From the NCBI GenBank assembly GCA_023525715.1, contig CM042012.1, forward strand, positions 47,817,561 through 47,881,560: a stretch of 64,000 bases of DNA, read 5' to 3'. Position numbers and translations under genes: made by a program. Every line of letters starts with the position of its first letter. Within the stretch, counting starts at the first letter, position 1. Shown here piece by piece: positions 1-12,894 of the stretch. This DNA comes from Cichorium intybus. Lineage: Eukaryota > Streptophyta > Magnoliopsida > Asterales > Asteraceae. The notes beneath the pieces are model-generated. The model ran no database searches. It had not been told where the DNA came from and saw only the letters and a list, made by a program, of their open reading frames with translations.

Positions 1-428
1 AACTTGGTTAGTTTTGTGTAGGAAAGAAGCTGGGCTAAATGTAAAGGTGTTGAGCTGAGGAGCTGATGGGCTAAAGGACTCATGGGCTGCCGGACTTGCT
101 GGTTTACACATGTGGACTGTTGCTGAGTTGCACATATGGGCTGATGGGTTATTCTTTAACCCGAAATATATAACATAGAGAAGGCTGATTTTCTACTCCA
201 CTTGGCCAAGATATTTGAGACAACAGACCTGTTCTCTTTCTCTCTCTCGTCGCCTTCATCCTCTCACCTCCTTCATCTTCTTGTTTTTCTTTGTAACACA
301 TTTTTAGTAATCTGAGTTCTTTCTTGCTGTATTTTCGTGACTGTTTCAGAAACTTGTTAGTCTTTAGATAGGTTAGGTTAGATCTGCAAGAGAGTTGAGT
401 GTTTATGTAGTGAGGTTTGAGTTGTAAG

Positions 429-701
429 TGTGAATGTAAACACATAGTGTAAACACAAACTTGCAGCCACCACCAACCACACCTACACCACCAACCACAC
501 CTAACTGTGTTGAATTTCTCATATGAACTCATTTTTAGGTTGCAGCTATTGTAGAAATTAGGGACACTACCATCACTATAAATAGATGTTCTAACATCCA
601 TTGTAATGCACCACAAAAACATAGAGAGTGTTTTAGAGTTAGTAGTTCCTTCTTGTATTTCAGTTTGAGTTCTGAATAAAAGAACATTTTGAGTTCCAAC
701 A
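429..701 (+). repeat. GagTR-1 5' LTR
   Basis: 273 bp, from TGTGAATG to TTCCAACA. It contains a TATA box (tataaata, 577-584) about 125 bp before its 3' end. A primer-site relic tagtatcagagc (704-715) follows and carries one G-to-A change from the canonical tggtatcagagc. Confidence 0.93.
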
Positions 702-1210
702 AGTAGTATCAGAGCTTGGTTAAGCTCCCAGGGCAACTTTCTAAACACCCTCGGGTTTTTTGGTCAAAAATTTTCTGTCTCAAAATCGTTTTTCGAGAGC
801 ACCATTGGAAAGGTCTCAGTCTCAGGATTCCGAATATATATTTTTCGGAATTTTTCGACCACCGGAAGACCTCCAAAAGTCCGGTCAAAGGGTCGCCGGA
901 ATAGTTGCCGGAAAAACCAGTTCGCCGGAGATCTCGCCGGAGAAGACGACCGGAGAAGACGACACTGTAGCAGGTTTTAGAAAACTGCAATTTGGTCCCT
1001 GAAGTTTCGAAAAGTTACCTTTTGGTCCCTGTATTTCCGAAAAATTTCAGGTTGGTCCCTATTTTTCAGAAAAACTTCAGAATAGCCCCTATACTTCAAA
1101 AAGTTTCAAACAAGCCCCTGAACTTCTGAAAATTACATTTTAATCCTTGTAATTTTCATAAATTACACGTAATTTTTATAAATTACACGTAATTTTCGTA
1201 CACGCCAAGA

Positions 1211-3148
1211 ATGTCCACACCAAGCTCGTCGTTTTCTCAACCCAAAATTGAAAGTGTTCAAAGGACCGGGAGGGATAATAGTGTTACGTTACACTATCCG
1301 TTGCTTACAAAAACAAACTACGCGGTGTGGGCTATAAAAATGCGAGTGAATTTGCAAGCACAAGGAGTGTAGGATGCAATTCAAAATGCAAAAGTTGATG
1401 AACGAACAGATAGGATGGCGCTTGCGGCCATTTACCAAGCGATTCCAGAGGACGTACTTCTTATGTTGGCCGAGAAGGACACGGCTAAAGAAGCATGGGA
1501 AACGCTTAAGATGATGCATATGGGAGCTGATCGGTTAAAGGAGGCTAAAGTACAAACGTTGAGAAGTGAATTCGAGGTGATCCGAATGAACAATGGTGAC
1601 TCGATAGATGATTTCGCCATGAGATTGAACACTATTGTGACCGGTATTCGATCTATCGGTGAAAAGATCGAGGAGAATACGGTGGTGAAGAAGTTTCTTC
1701 GAGCCGTCCCAATGCGATTTATACAAATCGTAACATCTATCGAGCAATTTGGAGACATGAAAAACATGACGGTTGAAGAAGTTGTAGGCCCTCTCAAGAC
1801 CCACGAAGAGCGACTTCGAGGGTATGAAGAACGAGAAGAAGGACCTTCTCGATTGCTTACACATGCCAAGTGGGCATCTCAATCTAAGCAAACCGACGAG
1901 GGAGACTCGTCAAACACTTCAAGGGAAAGTGGAAAGCAAGGCCAAGGAAACGGTTGAGGTCGTGGGCATGGCCGAGGAGATGGTCATAGGTATGATGCAA
2001 ACCGGAATGACTACAATCGTCCTCGAAAGGACAAAAGTAAAATAAAATGTTTTACTTGCGAGGAATATGGTCATTATGCATCAGAGTGTCCAAACAAGAA
2101 ACGAGGTGAGGAGGTGAACCTCACCCAAACCAATGAAGATGAAGAGCCCATTTTAATGATGGCGATCTCGCAAGAAGATACACTAGGTATGGTGCCGCTA
2201 AAAGAGAAGAACGGCGTTGATATCCCTGCATCTGAAGAAAGTCAAGTTGATTCCGAGGAATGGTACCTTGACAACGGTGCTAGCAATCATATGACCGGAG
2301 ATCGTTCAAAGTTCCATGAGTTAGACGAGAACGTGACGGGTTATACACGGTTCAGAGACGGGTCAAAGATCGACATCAAAGGAAAAGGTACGATCTTGTT
2401 TGATTACGGAAACGGATATCAAAGACTACTTAACGAGGTATATTACATTCCTAGACTTAAAAAGAATATTATAAGTCTTGGACAACTAACCGAAGACGGG
2501 AATCGAGTCGACATGGATGGTGATATTTTACGGGTATTTGACAATAGTAATACTTTACTTTTTAAAGTAAAAAGAACCCGTAACCGACTCTATAAGACAC
2601 TTTTTAAGACGAGACGAAAAATGTGTCCTTTATCATCCCAAGATGATCCAGGTTGGTTGTGGCATCAACTACGTCCGTATGCCAATTATTATACCATGAA
2701 AGTTAATGGTTATTTGGAGCATGATAAAATTCTAGGTTCACATCTAAAGAAATTAGATGATCCGAGTGAGGAAGAATTTTATGTTGAAGTTGAAAAATGT
2801 GAAAAAGGACACCAGTTTTTCGACGCACGGAAAAGGAAGCCACAGATAAGGCGAGAAGGGTTCTTTGGTAAACGGAAAAGATGGACTTGGACCGAAAAAG
2901 CAGCTGCCAGTTTTCTCCAACGTAGTCTCAAAAATCGAGGTATCGATTTTTGTAAGGTGATGCAGAAGATGGAAGACGTGTCTCTAAAGAAAACGGCTTA
3001 TGCTAAAAGGATTTCGGGGGAGTTTAGTGTGAGAGATTGCATTCCAACAACTTGTCCCAAGGATGCAAAATTGAAACTCGAGAAAGATAAAGACAAAGCA
3101 CTTGTCGATTATTCTGTAGCCGGGGATGGCATGAAATGCGCATCATGA
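1211..3148 (+). pseudogene. GagTR-1 gag/protease-like frame, with two internal stops
   Basis: This is the counterpart of the intact 648-codon frame in GagTR-2. It starts at ATG 1211 (MSTPSSS...). Relative to GagTR-2 there are in-frame stops at 1370-1372 (TGG to TAG) and 1955-1957 (CGA to TGA in the Arg/Gly-rich stretch before the zinc knuckle). Both look like C-to-T or G-to-A transitions. Visible parts are a UBN2-type copia gag, a CCHC knuckle (CFTCEEYGHYASEC), a protease-like motif (YLDNGASNHMTG) and the same unusual basic C-terminus. It probably no longer makes a full protein, though internal pieces of 180 and 344 codons remain open. Confidence 0.88.
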
Positions 3149-3192
3149 TCGGCGTAACGAATCTCGAGCCAAGTTTGGTTTAAGGGGGAGAA

Positions 3193-3465
3193 TGTGAATG
3201 TAAACACATAGTGTAAACACAAACTTGCAGCCACCACCAACCACACCTACACCACCAACCACACCTAACTTTGTTGAATTTCTCATATGAACTCATTTTT
3301 AGGTTGCAGCTATTGTAGAAATGAGGGACACTACCATCACTATAAATAGATGTTCTAACATCCATTGTAATGCACCACAAAAACATAGAGAGTGTTTTAG
3401 AGTTAGTAGTTCTTTCTTGTATTTCAGTTTGAGTTCTGAATAAAAGAACATTTTGAGTTCTAACA
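3193..3465 (+). repeat. GagTR-1 3' LTR
   Basis: 273 bp, directly after the polypurine tract taagggggagaa (3181-3192). It is exactly the same length as the 5' LTR, with four substitutions by eye. Confidence 0.93.
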
Positions 3466-3541
3466 GTAAGTACTTTAGGATCTGGTTCTTCATAATAAAG
3501 AGAACTGATTCAGTATTTGTTGGTGTTGATGAGTTTTAATA

Positions 3542-3553
3542 CGGTATCAGAGC
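3542..3553 (+). promoter_or_regulatory. Copia-A primer-binding site
   Basis: The sequence cggtatcagagc follows the LTR end. It differs at one base from tggtatcagagc, the usual plant copia site complementary to the 3' end of initiator tRNA-Met. Confidence 0.8.
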
Positions 3554-3945
3554 ATGGTTGTTCCATGTGTGACCTTTTCTTCTTGGTGTCTGATGATTGA
3601 CGAACTTTTTCTCCTTGGCGACTTCAGATATGTGCAGATCCGTCACTTTCGGTGATTTGTATGCCGGTTTTTTTATCTCATCGCTTGAGGCTGTTCGGAT
3701 TTGTTCGGATCTGCAATTTCTTGTCGATCTCCGACTGTTTCAGCTTCTTCAGCGGTAGTCCTCAGTGGTATATCTTTCGTTTTCTTTTACTTCTTGTTAT
3801 AGTTATCTTTCCTGACCGATTGCAACACATTTGTTGTTGTTTGTTGGTGAGAAAGTCTCAAAAGGAAATATTCCTTTTGGTGTTTCTTTTTTGCTCGATC
3901 TGTGAAGCTTGATCCGAGTGGAGATCTTTGTTTGCTACTGATATT

Positions 3946-6900
3946 TGTGACAACTAAAATTTTATGTAAAGTAATAGATAAATATAAGTATAGTTGAGGT
4001 TTAAAAGTTTAATGTTTATGTATACCGAAAGTATAATACAAAAGGGAAAATGGTCAAAGGAGGTAAAAATATGGGGATTTATGTTTTAAGACATTTTATT
4101 TAGTCATAATGAAGTGTTACTTCAATTGGAAACATGTCTTGGAAGCCCGAGGGCAAAATGGGAAACTTGGGGACAAAAGTGAAAAGATTAATTGTTAAAC
4201 TTTAAAAAAATTAATATCTAAAAATCTACAAGAAATTGGGAAAAAGTCATCAACAAGACTTTTGTATATTTTGATGTAACAAGAATATAGGAAAAAGATT
4301 CGGGTCATTCGAAGTTATGACGAAGATGTTATGGCGGAATTAAGATAGCCAAAAAGTGATAAATATAGCCAAGTGACCATGTTTAAGGGCTGATATCAGA
4401 AAATCAAGTTAAATCCAGACTTAAGTCAGTAAGGGAAAATCGTAAAGCTCGTTCCCACCTTTCCAACGATATACATTTTGTAAAAATCAGATTTGATATG
4501 TAGAAGTTATGCTAGCATAAAGTTTGAGAAAAAAATCAGGAAAAATGTTGGAAAAATTTCTAAGGCATTGTGGAAAGGCATTTTTGGAAATTTTCTCATT
4601 GACTAGTCAAAATCAGCTTCCCTTCCCTTCCTTGTCTGTGTGCGTAAACCAGAAATCGGGAATTAAGAAAAAGGAGGTTTTCCTTGTATTCGTGAAATCA
4701 GACACACACACAACAAGTGTGTGCGATTTGCGACTCAGCACAACGAGAGAGAAAGAGAGAGAGGGCAGTGAGATTGAGAGATGGGGGAAACGAAATCAGA
4801 AGGGCATCAAGAGGTGACGGGGAGTGGGCAGTAGCCCACTGCTGTTGTTTGGTTCTCGACCAGAAACCGTCGGAGGCGGTGAGGAAGACAACCGGAGCAG
4901 ACGCCGGCGACGCGATGGTGGTGGGGGTTGATCATAATGGTCCGAATTCTTCCATAAACAGCCCTAAACCTTCTGATTTCAGGTTCTAGTTAAGGAAATT
5001 GAAAGGTAAGTGTTGATTTCTATAACCCTAATCCTTTTTGGGTTCAAAATTTACTGATGCATGCTAGATTTTTCAAAAGTTATGAACTCTTCTTAGTGTT
5101 CTTGAAGCTGAAAGTTTATGGAATTGAAAATCATGCTGAAATTTGCATATTTGAGCAATTAGACTAGAAAATCAAATATTTGTGTGAAGAATGGATTATG
5201 TTAAAAGGTGATATTTATGAATATGCTACTAGATCATCGTTTTTCTGTTTTGGGGACAATTATGAACACGAAAATTGAATTGGAATGAAATGGAAAAATG
5301 CTTTGTATGGAATATATTGAACACATTTATTGAAACGGTTTATCCCTAAGTAGGACAAAAGAATGAAATTAAGGATATATTAGTCAATAGATGAATGGAA
5401 TGAGATTTGGCCTTTTTGGTAAATTGTAATTGTTTTATTTTGTAGATAATCATGTTAATAGGACAAAATAAACTTGGTAATTGGATCGGAATCATGAATT
5501 CCAATCTTTATGCGACAGTTTTCGTTATACAATAATAACATGAAAGAAAACGTATAATTCAACTAAATGGAAACTATGAAATATTGGGAACGTATGGGAG
5601 TTATGGGAACGAGAATGTTATGTTTTATAATGATTTCTATACTTAGAAACTTTATTGTTTGTGTTTGTCAAAATGACAAAAAAGGGTAAAGTAAAGGATG
5701 TTATGACATCTAATCATCAAGGGGAACTTATAAATAATTAATAAAGTTGAATGTTACTAAAATAAGTTAGTAGAACCCAAGAAATACATAATTAGTCAAA
5801 ATTGGGACAAAAAGGGTAAAAAATGTCCAAAAATGATTATTATGATTCAATGAGCAAACTTAACCCTTGAATTAGACAATGTATAGAAACAATGTATGTA
5901 TGATTTGATAAAGATTATATGTTTAATGGATAGTGTCTACTAACCTCTTAATAAATTAATAGTGGTTAAAAGATGTGGAAAGCAAGTAGAGTCAAGAGCT
6001 AGTGGATCTTTGTAGCTAGACATACCTAGTTACCGAGGTGAGTACATGAGGATTTTTACTGGGTACATAGCAACAAGTTTTAAATATTGAATGTCTTATA
6101 TTAAATCTTATGCTAAATGTTTTATGAGTAATGATATTCCAAGTGGTTTTTAAAGCTTGAATTAGCAAGTATTTACAAAGTTTTATATGGCTTTTTAATG
6201 TGAGTCTGTATGCAAGATTTACCATCCATGCCTTGCTTATGAAAGTTTACTGTTATGTTTTGAAAGTATGATTTGACATTAAATTGAATATGTTTTGAAA
6301 AGTAATATTTGCCATCTAGCCATACGATGTTTATGAAAAGATTTTTTGGCATTAGCCTTAATGTGTTTATAAATGAGTACTTTGATGCTACGTAATGTTA
6401 TGTTTTAAATGACTGGTATTTGAGATACGAATGAAATGCAGCAATGCAAGTTGTTACATTACCCAATTTCGCTCGGGCCATGATGTTCCTGCAAAGGAAC
6501 CTAGAGGAATCTACTGGGGTGGTACCGACCCCGTCGCGAAGTAGATGTCCTAAAGTTATGATGCTAGGATGGACTCATTTCATTCTTTTCATCCTAGCCT
6601 AGACTTGGGGTATCACTTAAGGTGATTAATGCCCTAAGTATAAAAATCCACTTATGATTGAATACCAGTCAAGTTTAAGAAATGAAAGTTATATGTTGGT
6701 AAGATTTCTATTTAATTTGTTATGGAAAGGCTTTACAAGCAAAATGACAATGTGTTTGAATTATAAAGGTTTTTGACAACAAGTGGTATGACATGATTTG
6801 TTTATGAACTATCTAACAGAGTGAGTCAATACATGATTTGATTACAAAGATTTTGAAAACAGTAAATGTTTTGTTTACAAATGTTTTGAGTCTAAAACCC

Positions 6901-9804
6901 ATGTATCTCACGAGATATATTTGACTAGTCAAAATCAGCTTCCCTTCCCTTCCTTGTCTGTGTGCGTAAACCAGAAATCGGGAATTAAGAAAAAGGAGGT
7001 TTTCCTTGTATTCGTGAAATCAGACACACACACAACAAGTGTGTGCGATTTGCGACTCAGCACAACGAGAGAGAAAGAGAGAGAGGGCAGTGAGATTGAG
7101 AGATGGGGGAAACGAAATCAGAAGGGCATCAAGAGGTGACGGGGAGTGGGCAGTAGCCCACTGCTGTTGTTTGGTTCTCGACCAGAAACCGTCGGAGGCG
7201 GTGAGGAAGACAACCGGAGCAGACGCCGGCGACGCGATGGTGGTGGGGGTTGATCATAATGGTCCGAATTCTTCCATAAACAGCCCTAAACCTTCTGATT
7301 TCAGGTTCTAGTTAAGGAAATTGAAAGGTAAGTGTTGATTTCTATAACCCTAATCCTTTTTGGGTTCAAAATTTACTGATGCATGCTAGATTTTTCAAAA
7401 GTTATGAACTCTTCTTAGTGTTCTTGAAGCTGAAAGTTTATGGAATTGAAAATCATGCTGAAATTTGCATATTTGAGCAATTAGACTAGAAAATCAAATA
7501 TTTGTGTGAAGAATGGATTATGTTAAAAGGTGATATTTATGAATATGCTACTAGATCATCGTTTTTCTGTTTTGGGGACAATTATGAACACGAAAATTGA
7601 ATTGGAATGAAATGGAAAAATGCTTTGTATGGAATATATTGAACACATTTATTGAAACGGTTTATCCCTAAGTAGGACAAAAGAATGAAATTAAGGATAT
7701 ATTAGTCAATAGATGAATGGAATGAGATTTGGCCTTTTTGGTAAATTGTAATTGTTTTATTTTGTAGATAATCATGTTAATAGGACAAAATAAACTTGGT
7801 AATTGGATCGGAATCATGAATTCCAATCTTTATGCGACAGTTTTCGTTATACAATAATAACATGAAAGAAAACGTATAATTCAACTAAATGGAAACTATG
7901 AAATATTGGGAACGTATGGGAGTTATGGGAACGAGAATGTTATGTTTTATAATGATTTCTATACTTAGAAACTTTATTGTTTGTGTTTGTCAAAATGACA
8001 AAAAAGGGTAAAGTAAAGGATGTTATGACATCTAATCATCAAGGGGAACTTATAAATAATTAATAAAGTTGAATGTTACTAAAATAAGTTAGTAGAACCC
8101 AAGAAATACATAATTAGTCAAAATTGGGACAAAAAGGGTAAAAAATGTCCAAAAATGATTATTATGATTCAATGAGCAAACTTAACCCTTGAATTAGACA
8201 ATGTATAGAAACAATGTATGTATGATTTGATAAAGATTATATGTTTAATGGATAGTGTCTACTAACCTCTTAATAAATTAATAGTGGTTAAAAGATGTGG
8301 AAAGCAAGTAGAGTCAAGAGCTAGTGGATCTTTGTAGCTAGACATACCTAGTTACCGAGGTGAGTACATGAGGATTTTTACTGGGTACATAGCAACAAGT
8401 TTTAAATATTGAATGTCTTATATTAAATCTTATGCTAAATGTTTTATGAGTAATGATATTCCAAGTGGTTTTTAAAGCTTGAATTAGCAAGTATTTACAA
8501 AGTTTTATATGGCTTTTTAATGTGAGTCTGTATGCAAGATTTACCATCCATGCCTTGCTTATGAAAGTTTACTGTTATGTTTTGAAAGTATGATTTGACA
8601 TTAAATTGAATATGTTTTGAAAAGTAATATTTGCCATCTAGCCATACGATGTTTATGAAAAGATTTTTTGGCATTAGCCTTAATGTGTTTATAAATGAGT
8701 ACTTTGATGCTACGTAATGTTATGTTTTAAATGACTGGTATTTGAGATACGAATGAAATGCAGCAATGCAAGTTGTTACATTACCCAATTTCGCTCGGGC
8801 CATGATGTTCCTGCAAAGGAACCTAGAGGAATCTACTGGGGTGGTACCGACCCCGTCGCGAAGTAGATGTCCTAAAGTTATGATGCTAGGATGGACTCAT
8901 TTCATTCTTTTCATCCTAGCCTAGACTTGGGGTATCACTTAAGGTGATTAATGCCCTAAGTATAAAAATCCACTTATGATTGAATACCAGTCAAGTTTAA
9001 GAAATGAAAGTTATATGTTGGTAAGATTTCTATTTAATTTGTTATGGAAAGGCTTTACAAGCAAAATGACAATGTGTTTGAATTATAAAGGTTTTTGACA
9101 ACAAGTGGTATGACATGATTTGTTTATGAACTATCTAACAGAGTGAGTCAATACATGATTTGATTACAAAGATTTTGAAAACAGTAAATGTTTTGTTTAC
9201 AAATGTTTTGAGTCTAAAACCCATGTATCTCACGAGATATATTTGTCTTACGTATTTTTGTTTAAATGTTATGTACTTAGGAACAGGAATATTGACATCA
9301 AGTGATAGAAAGAAAGGACTTAGAAGCTCTCATGTGGACATATATAGAAAAGATGATCAGAGTATAGAGTTACATATCGATGCGGTATAGTTATAAAGTG
9401 TAATTGAGAGATAGTATGTTTATGGTCTAGTAATACCCTTGTAGATATGTTTTAATGTTTTGGCGATGTCCCGAGTTTTTATTGGGCTATTTTTCTTGAG
9501 TCTGGTTAGTATGGAATTTATCCAAATATCCTAGAAGTCATGCCGAACTTTCGGTAGAAATGTTAGATTATTTTCGGGACATCCGCTGTTAAATGTTTAT
9601 TGCTTTATTATGGCTGTTTTGATATGAGCTGTAACCCCCAATGTTGTTTAAATACATTTACATCTAAACGTTTTATTGGGACCAAAGTTTTTAAAGGTTG
9701 ACTTAAAGTCTAAAAGAAAAGGTTTTGAAAGAACGTAATTTTTATTTATCAATGTTTTATAAATGATTACATTGTTTAAAGCTTATGAAAAACAGGGTGT
9801 TACA
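3946..9804 (+). mobile_element. Solo-1: Ty3/gypsy-type solo LTR with an internal tandem duplication
   Basis: The element starts TGTGACAACT and ends GGTGTTACA, and is flanked by a perfect 5-bp duplication atatt (3941-3945, 9805-9809). These ends are typical of plant Ty3 elements such as Tekay-type chromoviruses. There is no second copy of the ends, no primer site and no gag-pol, so it is best read as a solo LTR left by LTR-LTR recombination. It is homologous over its length to Solo-2 (14537-18195). Its 5,859 bp become 3,537 bp when the 2,322-bp internal duplication is removed, close to the 3,659 bp of Solo-2. Small reading frames within it (for example 4524-4817) lie in purine-rich LTR sequence and are not supported as genes. 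Confidence 0.85.
4599..9245 (+). repeat. 2,322-bp direct tandem duplication inside Solo-1
   Basis: Bases 4602-6923 are repeated at 6924-9245 with a constant offset of 2,322 bp. No difference was found in the stretches compared. The junctions share only ttg (4599-4601, 6921-6923, 9243-9245), so the duplication joined unrelated LTR positions through 3-bp microhomology. Solo-2 has a single copy of this segment, so the duplication is specific to this locus or to the assembly. Confidence 0.93.
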
Positions 9805-9917
9805 ATATTTGTTCTAAGTTCTTATGTTTCTGGTTTGAGTCGATCTATGAAGCCTTATTTTGAGCTGAGATTGTTATATTGGTGTTTATCATCATTTACA
9901 CATACCTTTGAAACAAT

Positions 9918-10368
9918 AAGATCTGGTTGTCTTGTTTTGAGTCTTTGGCTCGTTTTTTCTGCTCAGATCGATTGTTGAGGTGAATACATGTTATTTTTTG
10001 TTGTTCACTTTATTTCCAAATCTGGTCATTCGCAGATCTGGTCACTATGTTATAGTTACGTTCTGCTTGTTTTCAGATCTGGTCCTTCTCCTTAGATCTG
10101 GTTTGAATATAATTGTTGCTTATTCTGATTTCGTTGTTATAATTTGTTAAATTGAACTATTCCTCAGATCTGGTCATTTCCATAGATCTGGTCCTGTTAT
10201 AATAATTGTTAAACGAATTGTTAATCAAACTATTCCTCAGATCTGGTCATTTCCATAGATCTGGTCCTGTTAAAATAATTTCTGAACGAATTTTTTTTCA
10301 GATCTTGTCCTATCCAGATCTGGTCCTCATTCTTTGTCACAGATCTAGTCTGTTCTAGATCTGGTCAA
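9918..10368 (+). repeat. Interspersed AGATCTGGTC repeats in Copia-A leader
   Basis: About twelve copies of agatctggtc or close variants occur in 450 bp, often as a pair such as cagatctggtcattt followed by tagatctggtcctg. One roughly 70-bp unit containing a pair is repeated near 10166 and 10238. The stretch lies between the primer site and the gag start, in the 5' untranslated leader. Confidence 0.8.
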
Positions 10369-10833
10369 TATCTCATTATTTTTTATGGGCTAACGTTTTT
10401 TTCTAACGTTTTTGTTGTTTGTTTGGGTTACGATCTTATATTCACTGGTTAAAAGATTCATAACCGGTTGGTATATTCAAGTTGCTTCCGCTCAGTTTAA
10501 GTCTTCTTTAAGCCCTATTGTAGCAAGGACTCTGTTCAGTTACAATTACTGGTACACACCTTGGCCTATAGCAAGGTTCCTTTCTTTATTTGTATGTTCT
10601 TTGTTTTTTTAATCAACATGCCTGCTACTAGTGAATCTGAGACTACTAGTTCTGGTCCTACTGATCATGTTGTTAATCTTGATGATCCTTTGTGTTTGCA
10701 TGCTAATGATATTATCTCTGTAACTATAATTGGATTTAAATTGGTTGGAACTAACAATTATAAAAATTGGGCTACTGCTACTGTAAGGGCTCTTACTATT
10801 AGAAACAAACTAGGTTTTATTAATGGTAGTTCT

Positions 10834-11510
10834 TGTTGGTTATATGCTCATCGTTATAACAAGTTGGTAATATTACTATAAATAATAGGGTCCTTTTGGG
10901 TTACACGCAAGAGACGATTTAGCTAAAAGAGATCAAAAATAAACTTGAGGAGTTAAGTTTATTAATATACCAAAGTAAAGGTATATTAATTAGAAACTTA
11001 ATGGGTTAAGTTTATTAATATACCAAAGTAAAGGTATATAAATTAGAAACTTAAAAAGGATAAAGGACTAAAGTGTAATTATCAATAGTTTGAATTTCAA
11101 ATAGTCATTATCCACAAGGGAGGAGATAAGGATGAGATGCAGTATAAATACAACCCTAGATCTGAGTTGTAATTGATCCCAAAAAACCCTAATTTTCATC
11201 GCCCTCCTCCCACCCCTTGGTATATGGCCGATTTCTTTCAAAACCCTAAGTATTACGTGCTAAAAGTTCAAGCAAAAGTATATACTACATCAACGGGTGC
11301 TGGATCGTTGTCTTGGGTGCGATTACATTAGAGGAGTTCTACTTTGGGCTCTCGTCATCCTAACAAGATCATATCTGAGATCTTAAAATGTATTTCTTGA
11401 ACCCTCTAGATTTTACAGTTACAAAAGTGTCCATGATTCTGTGATTCTGGTTTAATAGGATTTTGTTTTAAGTTTTTGCTGCGTTTGTTTCATGTTATCG
11501 TATTCCAACA
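10834..11510 (+). repeat. Copia-B 5' LTR
   Basis: 677 bp. It contains a near-perfect internal direct repeat of about 49 bp (around 10955-11050, ttaagtttattaatatacca...) and a TATA box at 11143-11150. The primer-binding site tggtatcagagcc starts at 11512. Confidence 0.92.
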
Positions 11511-12894
11511 GTGGTATCAGAGCCACTTTATCAAAATTTTGTATTGTTTTGATTCGATTAGATCTGTTAAAAATCGTTTTTTTTTTTCTGAATTATCGAA
11601 TATGTTCTTCGTCCGCGTCACGGTCCTTGAATAGGCGCGTCGCGGTCTTCTTTACAGTTACGATCATTAGGGTTTTTGCCGCGTCGCGTTTCCTTGTGTT
11701 CCGCACCGCCTCGTCCCTGTTATGATCGTGTTCTATTGATTACCGCGTCGCGTTTTCTAGTGTTCCGATTCGCGACGGTCCTAACGTCCTTTTGAAATCG
11801 TTTTTTTTTAATATGTAAAATGGTGATTTTAGTATTATATGATTGTTTAGATTAATGATTGACATTGAATGCTTGCATGCTCAATAGGATTAATAGCTAA
11901 ACACAAAGTTTAAAATGCTTCAAAATTTAATGGATTATTGTTTAAATTAATTATTAACACTGCATCCTTGCATGTTTAATAGAATTAATAGTTAAACAAA
12001 AATTTCAAAATACTTAAGAAAATTTAAATGTATATATATTAGAATTGTATCTATATGTATAATTAAAATAAAAACATTGGTCAGACCATGACTAGGCTCA
12101 CCCACTTTAAATGTGTTTAAAAGGTTTAAGGAGGCCTCTTTGATTCCTAATGAGGTCAGTTTTTAAATAACATTCATCGCTTACCACCCTCACCGCCTGC
12201 CGCATTTTATTGAGTAGAGTTACCGAAAGGGTTTGATAAGACAATGTTTCAAGATAAAAGTATTACTGAAACTATAAAAAAAATGAAAATTGTTAAAAGT
12301 TAACAGAATTTTTCCAAAAGTAAAATTGGCTTTTCAAACAGGATTCAAAAGTTTAAATAGATTATTTGCCAATTAAACGAAACAAAATCCTGTTTTATGA
12401 AATTGTAAATCCCATGCTACCCACAAAGAACCACACACTTAACCGAGCCCTTCCGGCATGGGAAGTGCTATAGCCAACGCATCGGATTGGACTCGGCCAA
12501 AATGATGTGATACTCGCGATAACTCATGAATCATGGGTCGGGTGCCACGTGTGTCCTTCGTGGTCGATTTACCATCCAAACCCGTGATCCGCGGCATACC
12601 CGTCACAGGAGAGAGGATGTGCATGATGGGATTAAACATGTCATTGATCAGATTCAATGAATCTCAAAATATCTAGAAGCTTCATAGAGATTGGAGTTGG
12701 CAAAAGAGTATTGTATACCTAAATAACTTTTGGGGGTGACTACGGCATACCTCTTCACCACCAAAAGCGAAATATGGATTCTAGCCTTAAGTAAAATAAT
12801 TTTATGGGTAATTAATTTATTAAGGGTTAATCAAACTAACTGAACTCTATTAAGATGTCAACTAAACTCTATTAAGGGTTATAAGTTTTTTTTA

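Larger units (their letters stand above)
429..3465 (+). mobile_element. GagTR-1: gag-only LTR retrotransposon, degenerate copy
   Basis: A 3,037-bp element bounded by TGTGAATG and CTAACA, with a perfect 5-bp target-site duplication gtaag at 424-428 and 3466-3470. The two 273-bp LTRs (429-701 and 3193-3465) differ at 4 positions by eye. The internal region is only about 2.5 kb and codes for gag, a zinc knuckle and a protease-like motif. There is no recognisable integrase core, RT or RNase H. This matches the structural class called TR-GAG (terminal-repeat retrotransposons with a GAG domain). It must rely on enzymes supplied in trans. A second copy, GagTR-2, lies at 28733-31786. Confidence 0.93.
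1..3541 (+). repeat. Copia-A 5' LTR, split by GagTR-1
   Basis: The LTR pieces are 1-428 and 3466-3541. They align with 25925-26422 of the 3' LTR once GagTR-1 is removed. The LTR ends at ...ttttaata, immediately before a tRNA-Met-like primer site. The first roughly 70 bases are outside the window. Confidence 0.88.

Noticed and set aside
149..748. 199-codon minus-strand frame across the junction of the Copia-A LTR and GagTR-1.
   Set aside because: It runs through two unrelated LTRs in antisense; chance opening.
3652..3912. 86-codon frame in the Copia-A leader.
   Set aside because: Leader sequence upstream of gag, T-rich hydrophobic translation, no similarity seen.
4524..4989. Frames of 97 and 90 codons at the start of the Solo-1 duplication, repeated at 6921-7311.
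   Set aside because: They lie in purine-rich LTR sequence, Solo-2 does not preserve the same proteins, and the duplicate copies are identical only because the DNA is duplicated.
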